Shown: piece after piece, positions 32,535 to 41,037 of the stretch
How the letters are laid out: every line of letters begins with the position of its first letter
How positions within the stretch are numbered: position 1 is the first letter of the stretch
From: Amycolatopsis thailandensis
GTDB taxonomy: Bacteria > Actinomycetota > Actinomycetes > Mycobacteriales > Pseudonocardiaceae
Direction of reading: 5' to 3'
Length of the DNA stretch: 64,000 bases
Assembly: GCF_002234405.1 (NCBI RefSeq)
Contig: NZ_NMQT01000024.1
Coordinates: 22,778-86,777 of the forward strand
The notes under the pieces: model-generated
What the model was told of the DNA's origin: nothing
The model's input: only the letters and a program-made list of their open reading frames with translations
Database searches by the model: none
Translations under genes and position numbers: made by a program

Positions 32535-34886
32535 GTGCGTATCGCGGTGTTAGGCGGCGGCCCGGCGGGGCTCTACTTCGCCACGCTGGCGAAACAGCTC
32601 CATCCCGATCACGAGATCACCGTCTGGGAGCGCAACGCGCCCGACGACACCTTCGGGTTCGGGGTGGTGTTCTCCGACGAGACCCTCGGCGGGATCGAAC
32701 ACGCCGATCCGGTGATCCACGCGGCCATGCGGCGCGAGTTCGCGCGCTGGGACGACATCGACGTCCACTTCCGCGACACGGTGCACACCTCCGGCGGGCA
32801 CGGGTTCGCCGCGATGAGCCGGAAACGGCTGCTCGGCCTCCTCCAGGAACGCTGCGCGGAACTCGGCGTGGACGTGCGATTCCGCACCGAGGCGCCGAGC
32901 GTGGCCGAGGCGAGCGCCGGGTACGACCTGGTGGTCGCGGCGGACGGCGTCAACTCGCCGACCCGCGCCGCTCTCGCCGAGAGCTTCCGGCCCAGCACGC
33001 AGACCCGCCGCTGCAAGTACATCTGGCTCGGCACGGACCTGGTGTTCGACGCCTTCAAGTTCCACGTCCTCGAAACACCGCACGGGATCATGCAGATCCA
33101 CGGCTACCCGTACAGCGACACGGCGAGCACGTTCATCCTCGAACTGCACGAGGACGTCTGGCAGCGCGCGTTCGGCGAGATCGCCGCCACCTCGCTCGCG
33201 CCTGGCGAGAGCGACGAGAAGTCCATCGAGGTCATCCGCGAGCTGTGCGCGGACGTCCTCGGCGGCCACCAGGTGTTCGCCAACAACTCGAAGTGGACCG
33301 CGTTCGCCACCGTGCGCTGCGCGAGCTGGCGGCACGAGAACGTCGTCCTGCTCGGCGACGCCGCGCACACCGCGCACTTCTCCATCGGCTCCGGCACGAA
33401 ACTCGCCATGGAGGACGCGCTCGCGCTCGCCGCCTGCCTGCACGAACAGTCCGATATGGACAGTGCGCTGGAGGCCTACGAAGCAGAGCGCCGCCCCGTC
33501 GTCACCTCGACCCAGCGCGCCGCCCAGGCGAGCCTGGAATGGTTCGAGAACATGGGCCAGTACACCCATCAGGACCCGGCGCAGTTCGCGTTCAACATCC
33601 TCACCCGCAGCCGCCGCGTCACCTACGACAACCTCCGGCTGCGCGATCCCGAATTCACCGCGGAACTGGACGGCTGGCTGGCGTCCACTGTGGACGGCGA
33701 GGTCCGGCCGCCGATGTTCCAGCCGTTCCGGATCGGGAACCTGGAGCTGCCGAACCGGGTCGTCGTCTCGCCGATGGACATGTACTCCGCCGAGGACGGC
33801 GTCCCGACCGATTTCCACCTGGTGCACCTGGGAAGCAAGGCGCTCGGCGGCGCCGGGCTGGTGATGACGGAGATGGTCTGCGTCTCCGAGACCGGCCGGA
33901 TCACCCCTGGCTGCGGCGGCATGTACACCCCGGCACAGGAACAGGCCTGGGCCAGGGTCACCGACTTCGTCCACGGCCACACCCCCGCGCGGATCGGTGT
34001 CCAGCTCGGCCATTCCGGGCGCAAGGGCTCGACGAAACTCATGTGGGACGGCATCGACCAGCCGCTGCCAGCGGGCAACTGGGAGATCTGCGGCCCGTCC
34101 GCGATCCCGTACGGCGCGGCGAATCAGACCCCGCGCGAGCTCACGGTCCCCGAACTGGCCGAGATCCGCGAGCAGTTCGCGGAATCCGCCCGCGCCGCCG
34201 CGCGTGCCGGGTTCGACCTCCTCGAGCTCCACTGCGCGCACGGCTATCTGCTGTCGTCGTTCCTGTCCCCGCTGACCAACCGGCGCACCGACTCCTACGG
34301 CGGTTCGCCGGAGAACCGGCTGCGTTTCCCGCTCGAAGTCTTCGACGCCGTCCGTGCCGCGTGGCCCGCGGACCGGCCGATGACGGTCCGCGTCTCCGCG
34401 ACCGACTGGTACGAAGGCGGGATCGACGTCGACGATGCCGTCGAGATCGCCCGCGCGTTCGCCGAGCACGGCGCGGACGGCATCGACGTCTCGACCGGCC
34501 AGGTCGTCAGCGAGGAGAAACCCGAGTACGGCCGTAGCTACCAGACGCCGTACGCCGACCGGATCCGCAACGAGATCGGGCGCGAGTACGGGATCGCGGT
34601 GATCGCCGTCGGAGCGATCTCCTCCTACGACGACGTCAACTCGCTGATCCTGGCCGGCCGCGCGGATCTGTGCGCGCTCGGCCGGACCCACCTTTACGAT
34701 CCACAGTGGACACTGCACGCGGCGGCCGAACAGGGCTATCCGATGCCGTGGCCGAAGCAGTACGCGGCGGGCAGCCGGAAGCCGCAGGGCGGCCGCACCG
34801 ACGGGCCGAAACCACGGCTGGAACTGCTGCGTTCGGGGGAACCCGGCACCGCGCACGCCCGCTGGCGACCTGGGAGCGACCGATGA
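32535..34886 (+). CDS. Bifunctional aryl-CoA monooxygenase/oxidoreductase (salicylyl-CoA 5-hydroxylase or 2-aminobenzoyl-CoA monooxygenase/reductase type)
   Basis: The 783-residue fusion joins a class A flavin monooxygenase (1-390) to an old-yellow-enzyme reductase (about 390-760). The first half has GGGPAGLYFATLAK at 7-20 and GDAAHTAHFSIGSG near 274-287. The second has FRIGNLELPNRVVVSPMDMY, VQLGHSGRKGS and LELHCAHGYLLSSFLSPLTN. The same fusion occurs in 2-aminobenzoyl-CoA monooxygenase/reductase of anthranilate degradation and in proteins annotated salicylyl-CoA 5-hydroxylase/oxidoreductase, so the substrate is an ortho-substituted benzoyl-CoA. The GTG at 32535 follows TACCCT by six bases. 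The stop overlaps the acyl-CoA dehydrogenase start. RidA and PaaX genes nearby fit aryl-CoA catabolism. Confidence 0.92.
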   Translation: MRIAVLGGGPAGLYFATLAKQLHPDHEITVWERNAPDDTFGFGVVFSDETLGGIEHADPVIHAAMRREFARWDDIDVHFRDTVHTSGGHGFAAMSRKRLLGLLQERCAELGVDVRFRTEAPSVAEASAGYDLVVAADGVNSPTRAALAESFRPSTQTRRCKYIWLGTDLVFDAFKFHVLETPHGIMQIHGYPYSDTASTFILELHEDVWQRAFGEIAATSLAPGESDEKSIEVIRELCADVLGGHQVFANNSKWTAFATVRCASWRHENVVLLGDAAHTAHFSIGSGTKLAMEDALALAACLHEQSDMDSALEAYEAERRPVVTSTQRAAQASLEWFENMGQYTHQDPAQFAFNILTRSRRVTYDNLRLRDPEFTAELDGWLASTVDGEVRPPMFQPFRIGNLELPNRVVVSPMDMYSAEDGVPTDFHLVHLGSKALGGAGLVMTEMVCVSETGRITPGCGGMYTPAQEQAWARVTDFVHGHTPARIGVQLGHSGRKGSTKLMWDGIDQPLPAGNWEICGPSAIPYGAANQTPRELTVPELAEIREQFAESARAAARAGFDLLELHCAHGYLLSSFLSPLTNRRTDSYGGSPENRLRFPLEVFDAVRAAWPADRPMTVRVSATDWYEGGIDVDDAVEIARAFAEHGADGIDVSTGQVVSEEKPEYGRSYQTPYADRIRNEIGREYGIAVIAVGAISSYDDVNSLILAGRADLCALGRTHLYDPQWTLHAAAEQGYPMPWPKQYAAGSRKPQGGRTDGPKPRLELLRSGEPGTAHARWRPGSDR

Positions 34887-36022
34887 CCGCCTTCGCACTG
34901 AGCCCGGAACAGCAGGCCTTCGCCACCCAGGTCCGGCGGCTGGGCGCCGAAAAGCTCCGGCCACTGGCCGAATCCGGCACCGAGGGCGCGGTGAACCGGC
35001 CGCTGCTCAAGGAAATGGGCGCGCTCGGCCTGCTCGCCCGGCTGTTCCCCGGCGTCGACGGCGGCAGCCCGAGCCGGGAGGCCGCCGCGACGGATCTCTG
35101 CATCCTGCGGGAAGCGCTCGCGAGCCAGAGCACCGAAGCCGAGACGGCGTTGGCGCTGCAGGGGCTTGGCACGTATCCGGTCCTGCAATCCGGGCAGGAT
35201 TCCCAGGTCTCGAAGTGGGTCCCCGCCGTGGCCGCGGGCGACGCCGTCGCCGCTTTCGCGCTCACCGAACCGAACGCGGGCTCGGACGCGGCGGCGCTGG
35301 AACTGTCCGCCGAGCCCGACGGCGACGGCTGGCGCCTCACCGGCGAGAAGATGTGGATCTCCAACGCCCCCGAGGCCGACTTCTACAGCGTTTTCGCCCG
35401 CACCACCCCGGAAGCGGGCTCGCGCGGCGTCTCCGCGTTCGTCGTCCCCGCCGACCGTGCCGGGCTCTCCGGCGAGCACCTGGACCTGGTCAGCCCGCAT
35501 CCGATCGGCACCCTCGTGTTCGACGGCGTCCGGGTCGAGCGGGAAGAACTGCTCGGCGAGCAGGAACGCGGCTTCGGCGTCGCCATGCGGACGCTGGACC
35601 TGTTCCGGCCGAGCGTCGGCGCGTTCGCCGTCGGGATGGCGCAGGCCGCGCTCGACGCCGCGGTCGACCACTCGCAGTCCCGGATCGCCTTCGGCGGACC
35701 CTTGCTGCGGCAGCAGACCGTGGCACACACCCTCGCCGAAATGGCGACCCGCACCGAGGCCTCGCGCCTGCTCGTCTACGCCGCGGCCGCCGCCTACGAC
35801 GCGGGCGAGCGGAACCTCGCCGGCCGTGCCGCGATGGCGAAACTGTTCGCCACCGAGACGGCCCAGTACGTCGTCGACTCGGCCGTGCAGATCCACGGCG
35901 CGCGGGCGTTGCGGCGCGGGCATCTGCTCGAACACCTCTACCGCGAGGTCCGGGCGCCGCGGATCTACGAAGGCGCGTCCGAAGTGCAGCGGACGATCAT
36001 CGCCCGTTCGCTGACTTCTTGA
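34883..36022 (+). CDS. Acyl-CoA dehydrogenase
   Basis: This is a 379-residue FAD enzyme of the acyl-CoA dehydrogenase fold. FALTEPNAGSDAAALELSAE near 130-149 is the first signature; WRLTGEKMWISNAPEADFYS and YREVRAPRIYEGASEVQRT follow. The catalytic glutamate is the one in YEGASEVQ, or is replaced in this subgroup by another acid. It starts at ATG 34883, overlapping the bifunctional monooxygenase stop by four bases, so both form one operon and it probably acts on a ring-derived CoA ester. It overlaps the convergent beta-glucosidase gene by 26 bases. Confidence 0.93.
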   Translation: MTAFALSPEQQAFATQVRRLGAEKLRPLAESGTEGAVNRPLLKEMGALGLLARLFPGVDGGSPSREAAATDLCILREALASQSTEAETALALQGLGTYPVLQSGQDSQVSKWVPAVAAGDAVAAFALTEPNAGSDAAALELSAEPDGDGWRLTGEKMWISNAPEADFYSVFARTTPEAGSRGVSAFVVPADRAGLSGEHLDLVSPHPIGTLVFDGVRVEREELLGEQERGFGVAMRTLDLFRPSVGAFAVGMAQAALDAAVDHSQSRIAFGGPLLRQQTVAHTLAEMATRTEASRLLVYAAAAAYDAGERNLAGRAAMAKLFATETAQYVVDSAVQIHGARALRRGHLLEHLYREVRAPRIYEGASEVQRTIIARSLTS

Positions 36023-37391
36023 CCCGTTCGACGATGTCGCGGTAGGCCAGCCCGCTCTGCTTGATCGTGCGCGCCTGCGTCTCACGGTCGACCCGCACCA
36101 GGCCGAGCCGTTTGGCGTAACCGTAGGCCCATTCGAAACTGTCCAAAAAGGACCAGGCGAAGTAGCCGCGGACGTCGGCTCCCGCCCGGCGCGCGGCGGC
36201 GGTGGCGGCGATGTGCGCGGAGAGATACGCGGCGCGGTCGTCGTCGCGGACGAAGCCGGTCTCGTCGGGGACGTCGGCGAACGCGGCGCCGTTTTCGGTG
36301 ACGTAAAGCGGCAGACCGGGATAGTCCCGGCTGACCCGGACCAGCAGTTCGGTGAGCTTGTGCGGCAGGATCTCCCACCCCAGCACCGTCGACGGCGCCC
36401 CGAACGGGACCTTGCGGAACGCCGGCATCCCGAAGTGCTCCACCGCGTCCCCGTTCTCCTCCACCCCGGAGTACCGCGTCCCGAAGTAGTAGTCGACGCC
36501 GAGGAAGTCGAGCGGCGCGGCGATGATCGACGGGTCCCACGGCTCGGACGGCAGGCGGATGCCCTGCCGCGCGAGGGTTTCGAGGACGTCCTCCGGGTAT
36601 CGGCCGTGTACGAGCGCGTCGAGGTAGAACCGCGTCCCGAGCCCGTCTTCGAACCGGGCGGCCTCGCGATCGGCCTCGCTGGGGGTCGCCGGGTCGGCGG
36701 TGCTCAGGTTGAGCGTGATGCCGAATTTCGTCCCGGGCGGCGCGAGTTCCCGCATCCGCCGCACGGCGAGGCCGTGGCCGAGCAGCAGGTGATGCGCCGC
36801 CGCCATCCCCGCCTTCGGGTCCCGGCGGCCGGGCGCCATCACCCCGTGGACGTAGCCGTGCATGGCCGTGCACCACGGCTCGCTCAGCGTGGTCCAGTGG
36901 CGGACACGGTCACTCAACCGCTCGAACACGAGCATCGCGTAATCGGCGAAACGGACGGCCGTGTCGCGCGCGGGCCAGCCACCGGCGTCTTCGAGGTGCT
37001 GCGGCAGATCCCAGTGGTACAGCGTCAGCCACGGATCGATGCCGTTGTTGAGCAGCTCGTCGACCAGCCTGTCGTAGAAGGCGATCCCGGCGGGATTGAC
37101 ACCGCCGCGACCGCGCGGCTGCACCCGGGACCAGGACACGGAGAACCGGTAGGTGTCGACGCCGAGTTCCTTCACCAGCGCGACGTCGGCGGGCATCCGG
37201 TGGTAGTGGTCGCAGGCGACCTCGGCGGTGTCACCGTTGTCGATCGACCACGGCGATCGGGCGTAGGTGTCCCAAATGGACGGTGTTCTTCCGTCTTCGG
37301 CGACCGCGCCTTCGATCTGGTGCGCCGAGCTGCCGACACCCCAGCGGAAGTCCGGCGGCAGGGTGCCGATGAGCTCGTCCTCCCCCGTCAT
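35997..37391 (-). CDS. GH1 beta-glucosidase with an altered acid/base motif
   Basis: This is a 464-residue cytoplasmic glycoside hydrolase family 1 enzyme. LPPDFRWGVGSSAHQIEGAV is the N-terminal family signature, YRFSVSWSRVQP follows, and YVTENGAAFAD near 355 contains the nucleophile glutamate. The acid/base motif, normally TxNEP, is TLSEP at residues 168-172: Glu171 is kept but Asn170 is Ser. The C-terminal WSFLDSFEWAYGYAKRLGLV is typical. GGAGGGGTGTC precedes the ATG at 37391. It diverges from a ROK repressor gene that probably regulates it in response to a sugar. Confidence 0.93.
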   Translation of the reverse strand: MTGEDELIGTLPPDFRWGVGSSAHQIEGAVAEDGRTPSIWDTYARSPWSIDNGDTAEVACDHYHRMPADVALVKELGVDTYRFSVSWSRVQPRGRGGVNPAGIAFYDRLVDELLNNGIDPWLTLYHWDLPQHLEDAGGWPARDTAVRFADYAMLVFERLSDRVRHWTTLSEPWCTAMHGYVHGVMAPGRRDPKAGMAAAHHLLLGHGLAVRRMRELAPPGTKFGITLNLSTADPATPSEADREAARFEDGLGTRFYLDALVHGRYPEDVLETLARQGIRLPSEPWDPSIIAAPLDFLGVDYYFGTRYSGVEENGDAVEHFGMPAFRKVPFGAPSTVLGWEILPHKLTELLVRVSRDYPGLPLYVTENGAAFADVPDETGFVRDDDRAAYLSAHIAATAAARRAGADVRGYFAWSFLDSFEWAYGYAKRLGLVRVDRETQARTIKQSGLAYRDIVERVKKSANGR

Positions 37392-37423
37392 GACACCCCT
37401 CCTTCCCGGCTCGCCCGCCTTAT

Positions 37424-37435
37424 TTCACCAGTTAA
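37424..37435. promoter_or_regulatory. Candidate ROK operator
   Basis: TTCACCAGTTAA is an imperfect 12-base palindrome (arms TTCAC/GTTAA with one mismatch) in the AT-rich gap between the divergent GH1 and ROK genes. It is the only palindrome-like element seen there. The assignment is weak. Confidence 0.3.
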
Positions 37436-37501
37436 TACATGGCGGAGGCTAAGGTCGTGGGGCATCCTGGAAAGGTCCGCCGCCATAAGATGGGTATCCG
37501 C

Positions 37502-38752
37502 ATGCCTGCCAAGCGCACCACCGTCCGTGACCTGCGGCGGCACAACCGTTCCCTCCTGCTGTCGAAACTCTACTTCGACGGCCCGCTCAGCCGCCACGAA
37601 TTGAGCGGTCTGACCGGCTTGAGCGCCGCGACGGTCAGCAACGTGACCGCCGAACTCGGCGAAGAACGCCTCATCACCGAAGCCGGGCTGGTCGAGTCCG
37701 ACGGCGGCAGGCCGCGCGTCCTGCTCCGCGTCGATCCGGCGTACGGCCACGTCGCGGGCGTCGACATCGGCGAGACCGGGGTGAAGGTCGAACTGTTCGA
37801 CCTCGCCATGAACCGGCTCGCCACCGTCGAACACCCGCTCGCCTCCCCACGTCCGGACGCGGCCGCCGCCGTCACCCAGGTGGCGTCCGGGATCCGGGAA
37901 GTGATCACGGAATCCGGGATCGACGAAGCGACCGTGCTCGGCGTCGGCGTCGGCGTTCCCGGCACCGTCCAGCAGGGCTCCGGCGAAAAGGGCGAGGCGC
38001 CGCGCGTGCACGCGCCCACTATCGGCTGGAAAGAGGTCCCGCTGACCGATCTCCTGCGCGCGCAAGGGGTCGAGCTGCCGTTGTTCGTCGACAACGGCGC
38101 GAAAACCCAGGGCCAGGGGGAAATGTGGTTCGGCGCCGGTCGCGGCGCGCGGCACGCGGTGATCGTCCTGATCGGGTCCGGGGTCGGCGCGGCCGTGGTC
38201 ACCAACGGCACCACCTACCGGGGCTCCACCAGCAGCGCGGGCGAATGGGGCCACACCACGATCGTCTACGGCGGGCAGGAATGCCGCTGCGGATCGCGCG
38301 GCTGCCTGGAGTCCTACGTCGGCGCTGAGGGCGTCCTCGCCCGCTATCGCAAGGCGCGCGGGGGAAAGACCGCCTCGGACGAGGACGAACAGACACAGTT
38401 CGCCGACCTGCTGGAGTCGGCGGGCAAGTCGAAGGCCGCGGCCAAGGTGCTGGAAGAGACGGCGGGCTACCTCGGCGCCGGGATCGGCAACCTGATCAAC
38501 CTGTTCGACCCGGAGCGGATCGTGCTGGGCGGCTGGGCCGGGCTCGCGCTCGGCGAGAAGTACCTGCCGGAGATCCGGCGCGTGGCGGGCGAGCACGCGC
38601 TCGCGCACGTGTTCGACCAGACCGAGATCGAGCTCGGGCAGCTCGGGCCGGACGCCGTCGCCATAGGAGCCGCCACCCTCCCGGTCGCCGCCCTGCTGGA
38701 CCAGGGCGCGGATCCGCGAACGGCCGGATCGAAACGCGGGTCGGCCGCCTGA
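37502..38752 (+). CDS. ROK family transcriptional regulator
   Basis: The 416-residue protein combines an N-terminal winged helix (about 5-70: VRDLRRHNRSLLLSKLYFDG, GLSAATVSNVTAELGEERLI) with a ROK sugar-kinase-like domain. The latter has the DIGETGVKVELFD phosphate-binding region near 90 and VGVGVPGTV near 146. The zinc motif CRCGSRGCLE is near 262-271, and the closing block is NLINLFDPERIVLGG. Such proteins are sugar-responsive repressors. It diverges from the GH1 beta-glucosidase, its likely target, and may also act on the GH16 gene downstream. ATG 37502 (MPAKRTTV) is taken as the start; ATG 37490 is an alternative. Confidence 0.92.
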   Translation: MPAKRTTVRDLRRHNRSLLLSKLYFDGPLSRHELSGLTGLSAATVSNVTAELGEERLITEAGLVESDGGRPRVLLRVDPAYGHVAGVDIGETGVKVELFDLAMNRLATVEHPLASPRPDAAAAVTQVASGIREVITESGIDEATVLGVGVGVPGTVQQGSGEKGEAPRVHAPTIGWKEVPLTDLLRAQGVELPLFVDNGAKTQGQGEMWFGAGRGARHAVIVLIGSGVGAAVVTNGTTYRGSTSSAGEWGHTTIVYGGQECRCGSRGCLESYVGAEGVLARYRKARGGKTASDEDEQTQFADLLESAGKSKAAAKVLEETAGYLGAGIGNLINLFDPERIVLGGWAGLALGEKYLPEIRRVAGEHALAHVFDQTEIELGQLGPDAVAIGAATLPVAALLDQGADPRTAGSKRGSAA

Positions 38753-38780
38753 GCCTTAATTCGAAGTCGAAAAATACGTC

Positions 38781-38830
38781 TTGTCGCAGTGGTAGAGACC
38801 ATGCATACTTTGTTGTCAGGCACAACAAAG
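38781..38830 (+). promoter_or_regulatory. Promoter and operator of the GH16 gene
   Basis: TTGTCG (38781-38786), a 17-base spacer and CATACT (38804-38809) form a sigma-A-like promoter. Directly over the expected start site lies a perfect palindrome with arms CTTTGTTGT (38808-38816) and ACAACAAAG (38822-38830) around CAGGC, well placed for a repressor to block initiation. Confidence 0.7.
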
Positions 38831-38905
38831 TGGTTCTGCCAGCGCTTTCCGTTCTCTCGCGCGCCACCCCGCGCGGGGTCCCCAACGGTCAGAGAGGCGA
38901 CAACG

Positions 38906-40132
38906 ATGTCCATCTCTTCACGTTTTCGCTGGGCGGCGCTCCTCGCCGCCGGCGTCCTCCTCGGCTCACTTCCGGCCACGGCGCAGGCCCCGGCCTCCGA
39001 GGCCGCGGTCATGGCCGCGACGTTCACCGACGACTTCAACGGTCCCGCCGGCGCCGGGATCGACACCTCGAAGTGGCACTTCGAGACCGGTGACAACGTG
39101 AACAACCACGAGCGGCAGTGGTACACGTCCGGGACGAACAACGCGGCGCTCGACGGCCAGGGCAACCTCGTCATCACCGCGAAGAAGGAGAACCCGGGCA
39201 ACTACAACTGCTGGTACGGGCGCTGCGAGTACACCTCGGCCCGGCTGTCCACGCAGGGCCAGTTCACCCAGACCTACGGCCGGTTCGAAGCGCGGATGAA
39301 ACTGCCGCGCGGACAAGGGATGTGGCCCGCGTTCTGGATGCTCGGCGCCGACATCGGCAACGTCGGCTGGCCCAACAGCGGCGAGATCGACATCATGGAG
39401 AACGTCGGCTTCGAGCCGAACACGGTGCACGGCACCATCCACGGCCCCGGCTACTCCGGCGCGGGCGGTATCGGCGCGGGCTACAACGGCCCGAACTTCT
39501 CCGACGACTTCCACACCTACGCCGTCGACTGGGCGCCGAACCAGATCAAGTGGTATGTGGACGGGAATCTTTACCAGACGCGGACTCCCGCCGATCTCAA
39601 CGGGAACCGCTGGGTCTTCGACCACCCCTTCTACCTGATCCTGAACCTCGCCGTCGGCGGCTACTGGCCGGGCGACCCGAACTCCAGCACGGTGTTCCCG
39701 CAGCGCCTCGTCGTCGACTACGTACACGTCAACTCGAGCAACACGGCGGGGAACACCGGGCGGATCACCGGTATCGGCGGCAAATGCGTCGACGTCGCCG
39801 CCGCGAACAGCGCCGACGGCACCCCGATCCAGATCACCGACTGCAACGGCAACGCCGCGCAGAACTGGACCGTCGGGAGCGACGGCACGATCCGCGCGCT
39901 AGGCAAGTGCCTCGACGTCTCGGGCGGCGGGACGGCGGACGGCACGGCCGTGCAACTGTGGGGCTGCAACGGATCCGGCGCGCAGAAGTGGGCCATCAGC
40001 GGCGCGCGCGACATCGTGAACCCGCAGGCGAACAAGTGTCTCGACGCCACCGGCAACAGCTCGGCGAACGGGACCAGGCTCCAGATCTGGACCTGTGGCG
40101 GTGGCGCGAACCAGAAGTGGACGACCCCCTGA
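38906..40132 (+). CDS. Secreted GH16 endoglucanase with ricin-type CBM13
   Basis: The 408-residue exported enzyme has a signal peptide (about 1-30, ALLAAGVLLGSLPATAQA) and a GH16 domain at about 40-275. Its catalytic GEIDIMENVG motif near 165-174 supplies the nucleophile and acid/base glutamates separated by Asp. A ricin B-type carbohydrate-binding module (280-408) follows, with three repeats carrying GKCVDV, GKCLDV and NKCLDA and QNW/QKW motifs. It most likely cleaves beta-1,3 or mixed-linkage glucans outside the cell, with products hydrolysed by the nearby GH1 enzyme. AGAGAGGCGAC precedes ATG 38906. Confidence 0.95.
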   Translation: MSISSRFRWAALLAAGVLLGSLPATAQAPASEAAVMAATFTDDFNGPAGAGIDTSKWHFETGDNVNNHERQWYTSGTNNAALDGQGNLVITAKKENPGNYNCWYGRCEYTSARLSTQGQFTQTYGRFEARMKLPRGQGMWPAFWMLGADIGNVGWPNSGEIDIMENVGFEPNTVHGTIHGPGYSGAGGIGAGYNGPNFSDDFHTYAVDWAPNQIKWYVDGNLYQTRTPADLNGNRWVFDHPFYLILNLAVGGYWPGDPNSSTVFPQRLVVDYVHVNSSNTAGNTGRITGIGGKCVDVAAANSADGTPIQITDCNGNAAQNWTVGSDGTIRALGKCLDVSGGGTADGTAVQLWGCNGSGAQKWAISGARDIVNPQANKCLDATGNSSANGTRLQIWTCGGGANQKWTTP

Positions 40133-40137
40133 GAACG

Positions 40138-40196
40138 CGTTTCGTCCTCTGAACGCGGTGGTCCGGACTCCGGACTACCGCGTTTCGTCCTCTGAA
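40138..40196. terminator. Inverted repeat with flanking direct repeats after the GH16 gene
   Basis: The stem CGCGGTGGTCCGGA with TCCGGACTACCGCG is flanked by two direct copies of CGTTTCGTCCTCTGAA (40138-40153 and 40181-40196). It is a rearranged relative of the GTCCTCTG family at 29595 and 57632. Its right end overlaps the last codons of the convergent GntR gene. Confidence 0.6.
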
Positions 40197-40903
40197 GGCG
40201 TTTCGGCGCGTTCGGCGTAGGCCTCGACGAGCTGGTTTTCGGCGTCGGCGAGGTACCGCGCCAGCAGCTTTTCGGCGCCCATGCCGTCGCCCGCCTCGAT
40301 GCGCTCGAGGATCTCCGCGTTGCGCTTGAGATACGGCTCGTGGAAGCGCCGCGGGTCGGCCATCATGTGGAACACCAGCCGCAGCTCGGCGAGGATGCCG
40401 CGCATCAGCTCGTCGATCCGCTCGCTTTCGCTGAGTTCCGCGAGAGCCGAGTGGAACCGGATGTTCGCGGTGCCCAGGTCCTGCCAGCGCTCACTCCGCT
40501 CCGCGAGCCTGCCGTCTTCGACCAGGCGCGCGAGCTTCGCGAACGACGGCGGCTTCTCCGTCACCGCCCGCACCGCCGAGCACTCGACGACCTTGCGCAC
40601 CTTGTAGAGGTCGATGACGTCCTCGATCGACAGCACCCGCACGAAGACGCCGCGGTTGAGCTCGTGGGTCAGCAGCCGTTCGTGCGTGAGCAGCCGGAAC
40701 GCCTCGCGCAGCGTGTTGCGGGAGACGCCGAGCGCCGAGCCGATGTCGTGTTCCGACAACCGCACCCCGGGCAGGAAGAACCCTTCCGCGATGCGCGTGC
40801 GGAGGACACCCGCGACCCGCTCGGCGGTGCTGGTGCGGCTGATCATGTCCCGGTCCGCTTCGAGTCCTCGCACCGGCCTAGGACCACCCTCCGCAATCGT
40901 CAC
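40175..40903 (-). CDS. GntR family (FadR-type) regulator of the 5-oxoproline operon
   Basis: The 242-residue regulator has an N-terminal GntR winged helix (about 22-88: RVAGVLRTRIAEGFFLPGVR, EHDIGSALGVSRNTLREAFR) and a C-terminal FCD helical domain with metal-binding-type histidines (NIRFHSALAELSESERIDEL). The GTG at 40903 is taken as the start because TAGGAT lies seven bases before it. A later ATG at 40846 would also give a complete domain. It diverges from the MFS-DUF1445-pxpABC operon, and a TTGTTGAACAA site matching the FadR-subfamily operator pattern lies in the gap. Confidence 0.9.
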   Translation of the reverse strand: MTIAEGGPRPVRGLEADRDMISRTSTAERVAGVLRTRIAEGFFLPGVRLSEHDIGSALGVSRNTLREAFRLLTHERLLTHELNRGVFVRVLSIEDVIDLYKVRKVVECSAVRAVTEKPPSFAKLARLVEDGRLAERSERWQDLGTANIRFHSALAELSESERIDELMRGILAELRLVFHMMADPRRFHEPYLKRNAEILERIEAGDGMGAEKLLARYLADAENQLVEAYAERAETPSEDETR

Positions 40904-40956
40904 GTGACCGATCCTACCTACGAACAAGAGGGCAAGCCAGGGATCCTCTTGTGGAA

Positions 40957-40983
40957 TTGTTGAACAATACCTACAGTGCTGTA
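40957..40983. promoter_or_regulatory. FadR-type GntR operator and adjacent palindrome
   Basis: TTGTTGAACAA (40957-40967) matches the TNGTNNNACNA pattern of FadR-subfamily GntR regulators and extends to ATTGTTGAACAAT. A second small palindrome with arms TACAG and CTGTA lies at 40972-40983. Both are between the divergent gntR and MFS genes. Confidence 0.7.
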
Positions 40984-41037
40984 TCTGGCTTCTCATGTGA
41001 CCCATGCCACGCTGAGATTCACTTCCTGGAGGCGCCG

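Noticed and set aside
32550..34964. An 804-codon open frame antisense to the aryl-CoA monooxygenase fusion
   Set aside because: It has shadow-frame composition and no motifs, while the sense frame encodes two intact flavoenzyme domains.
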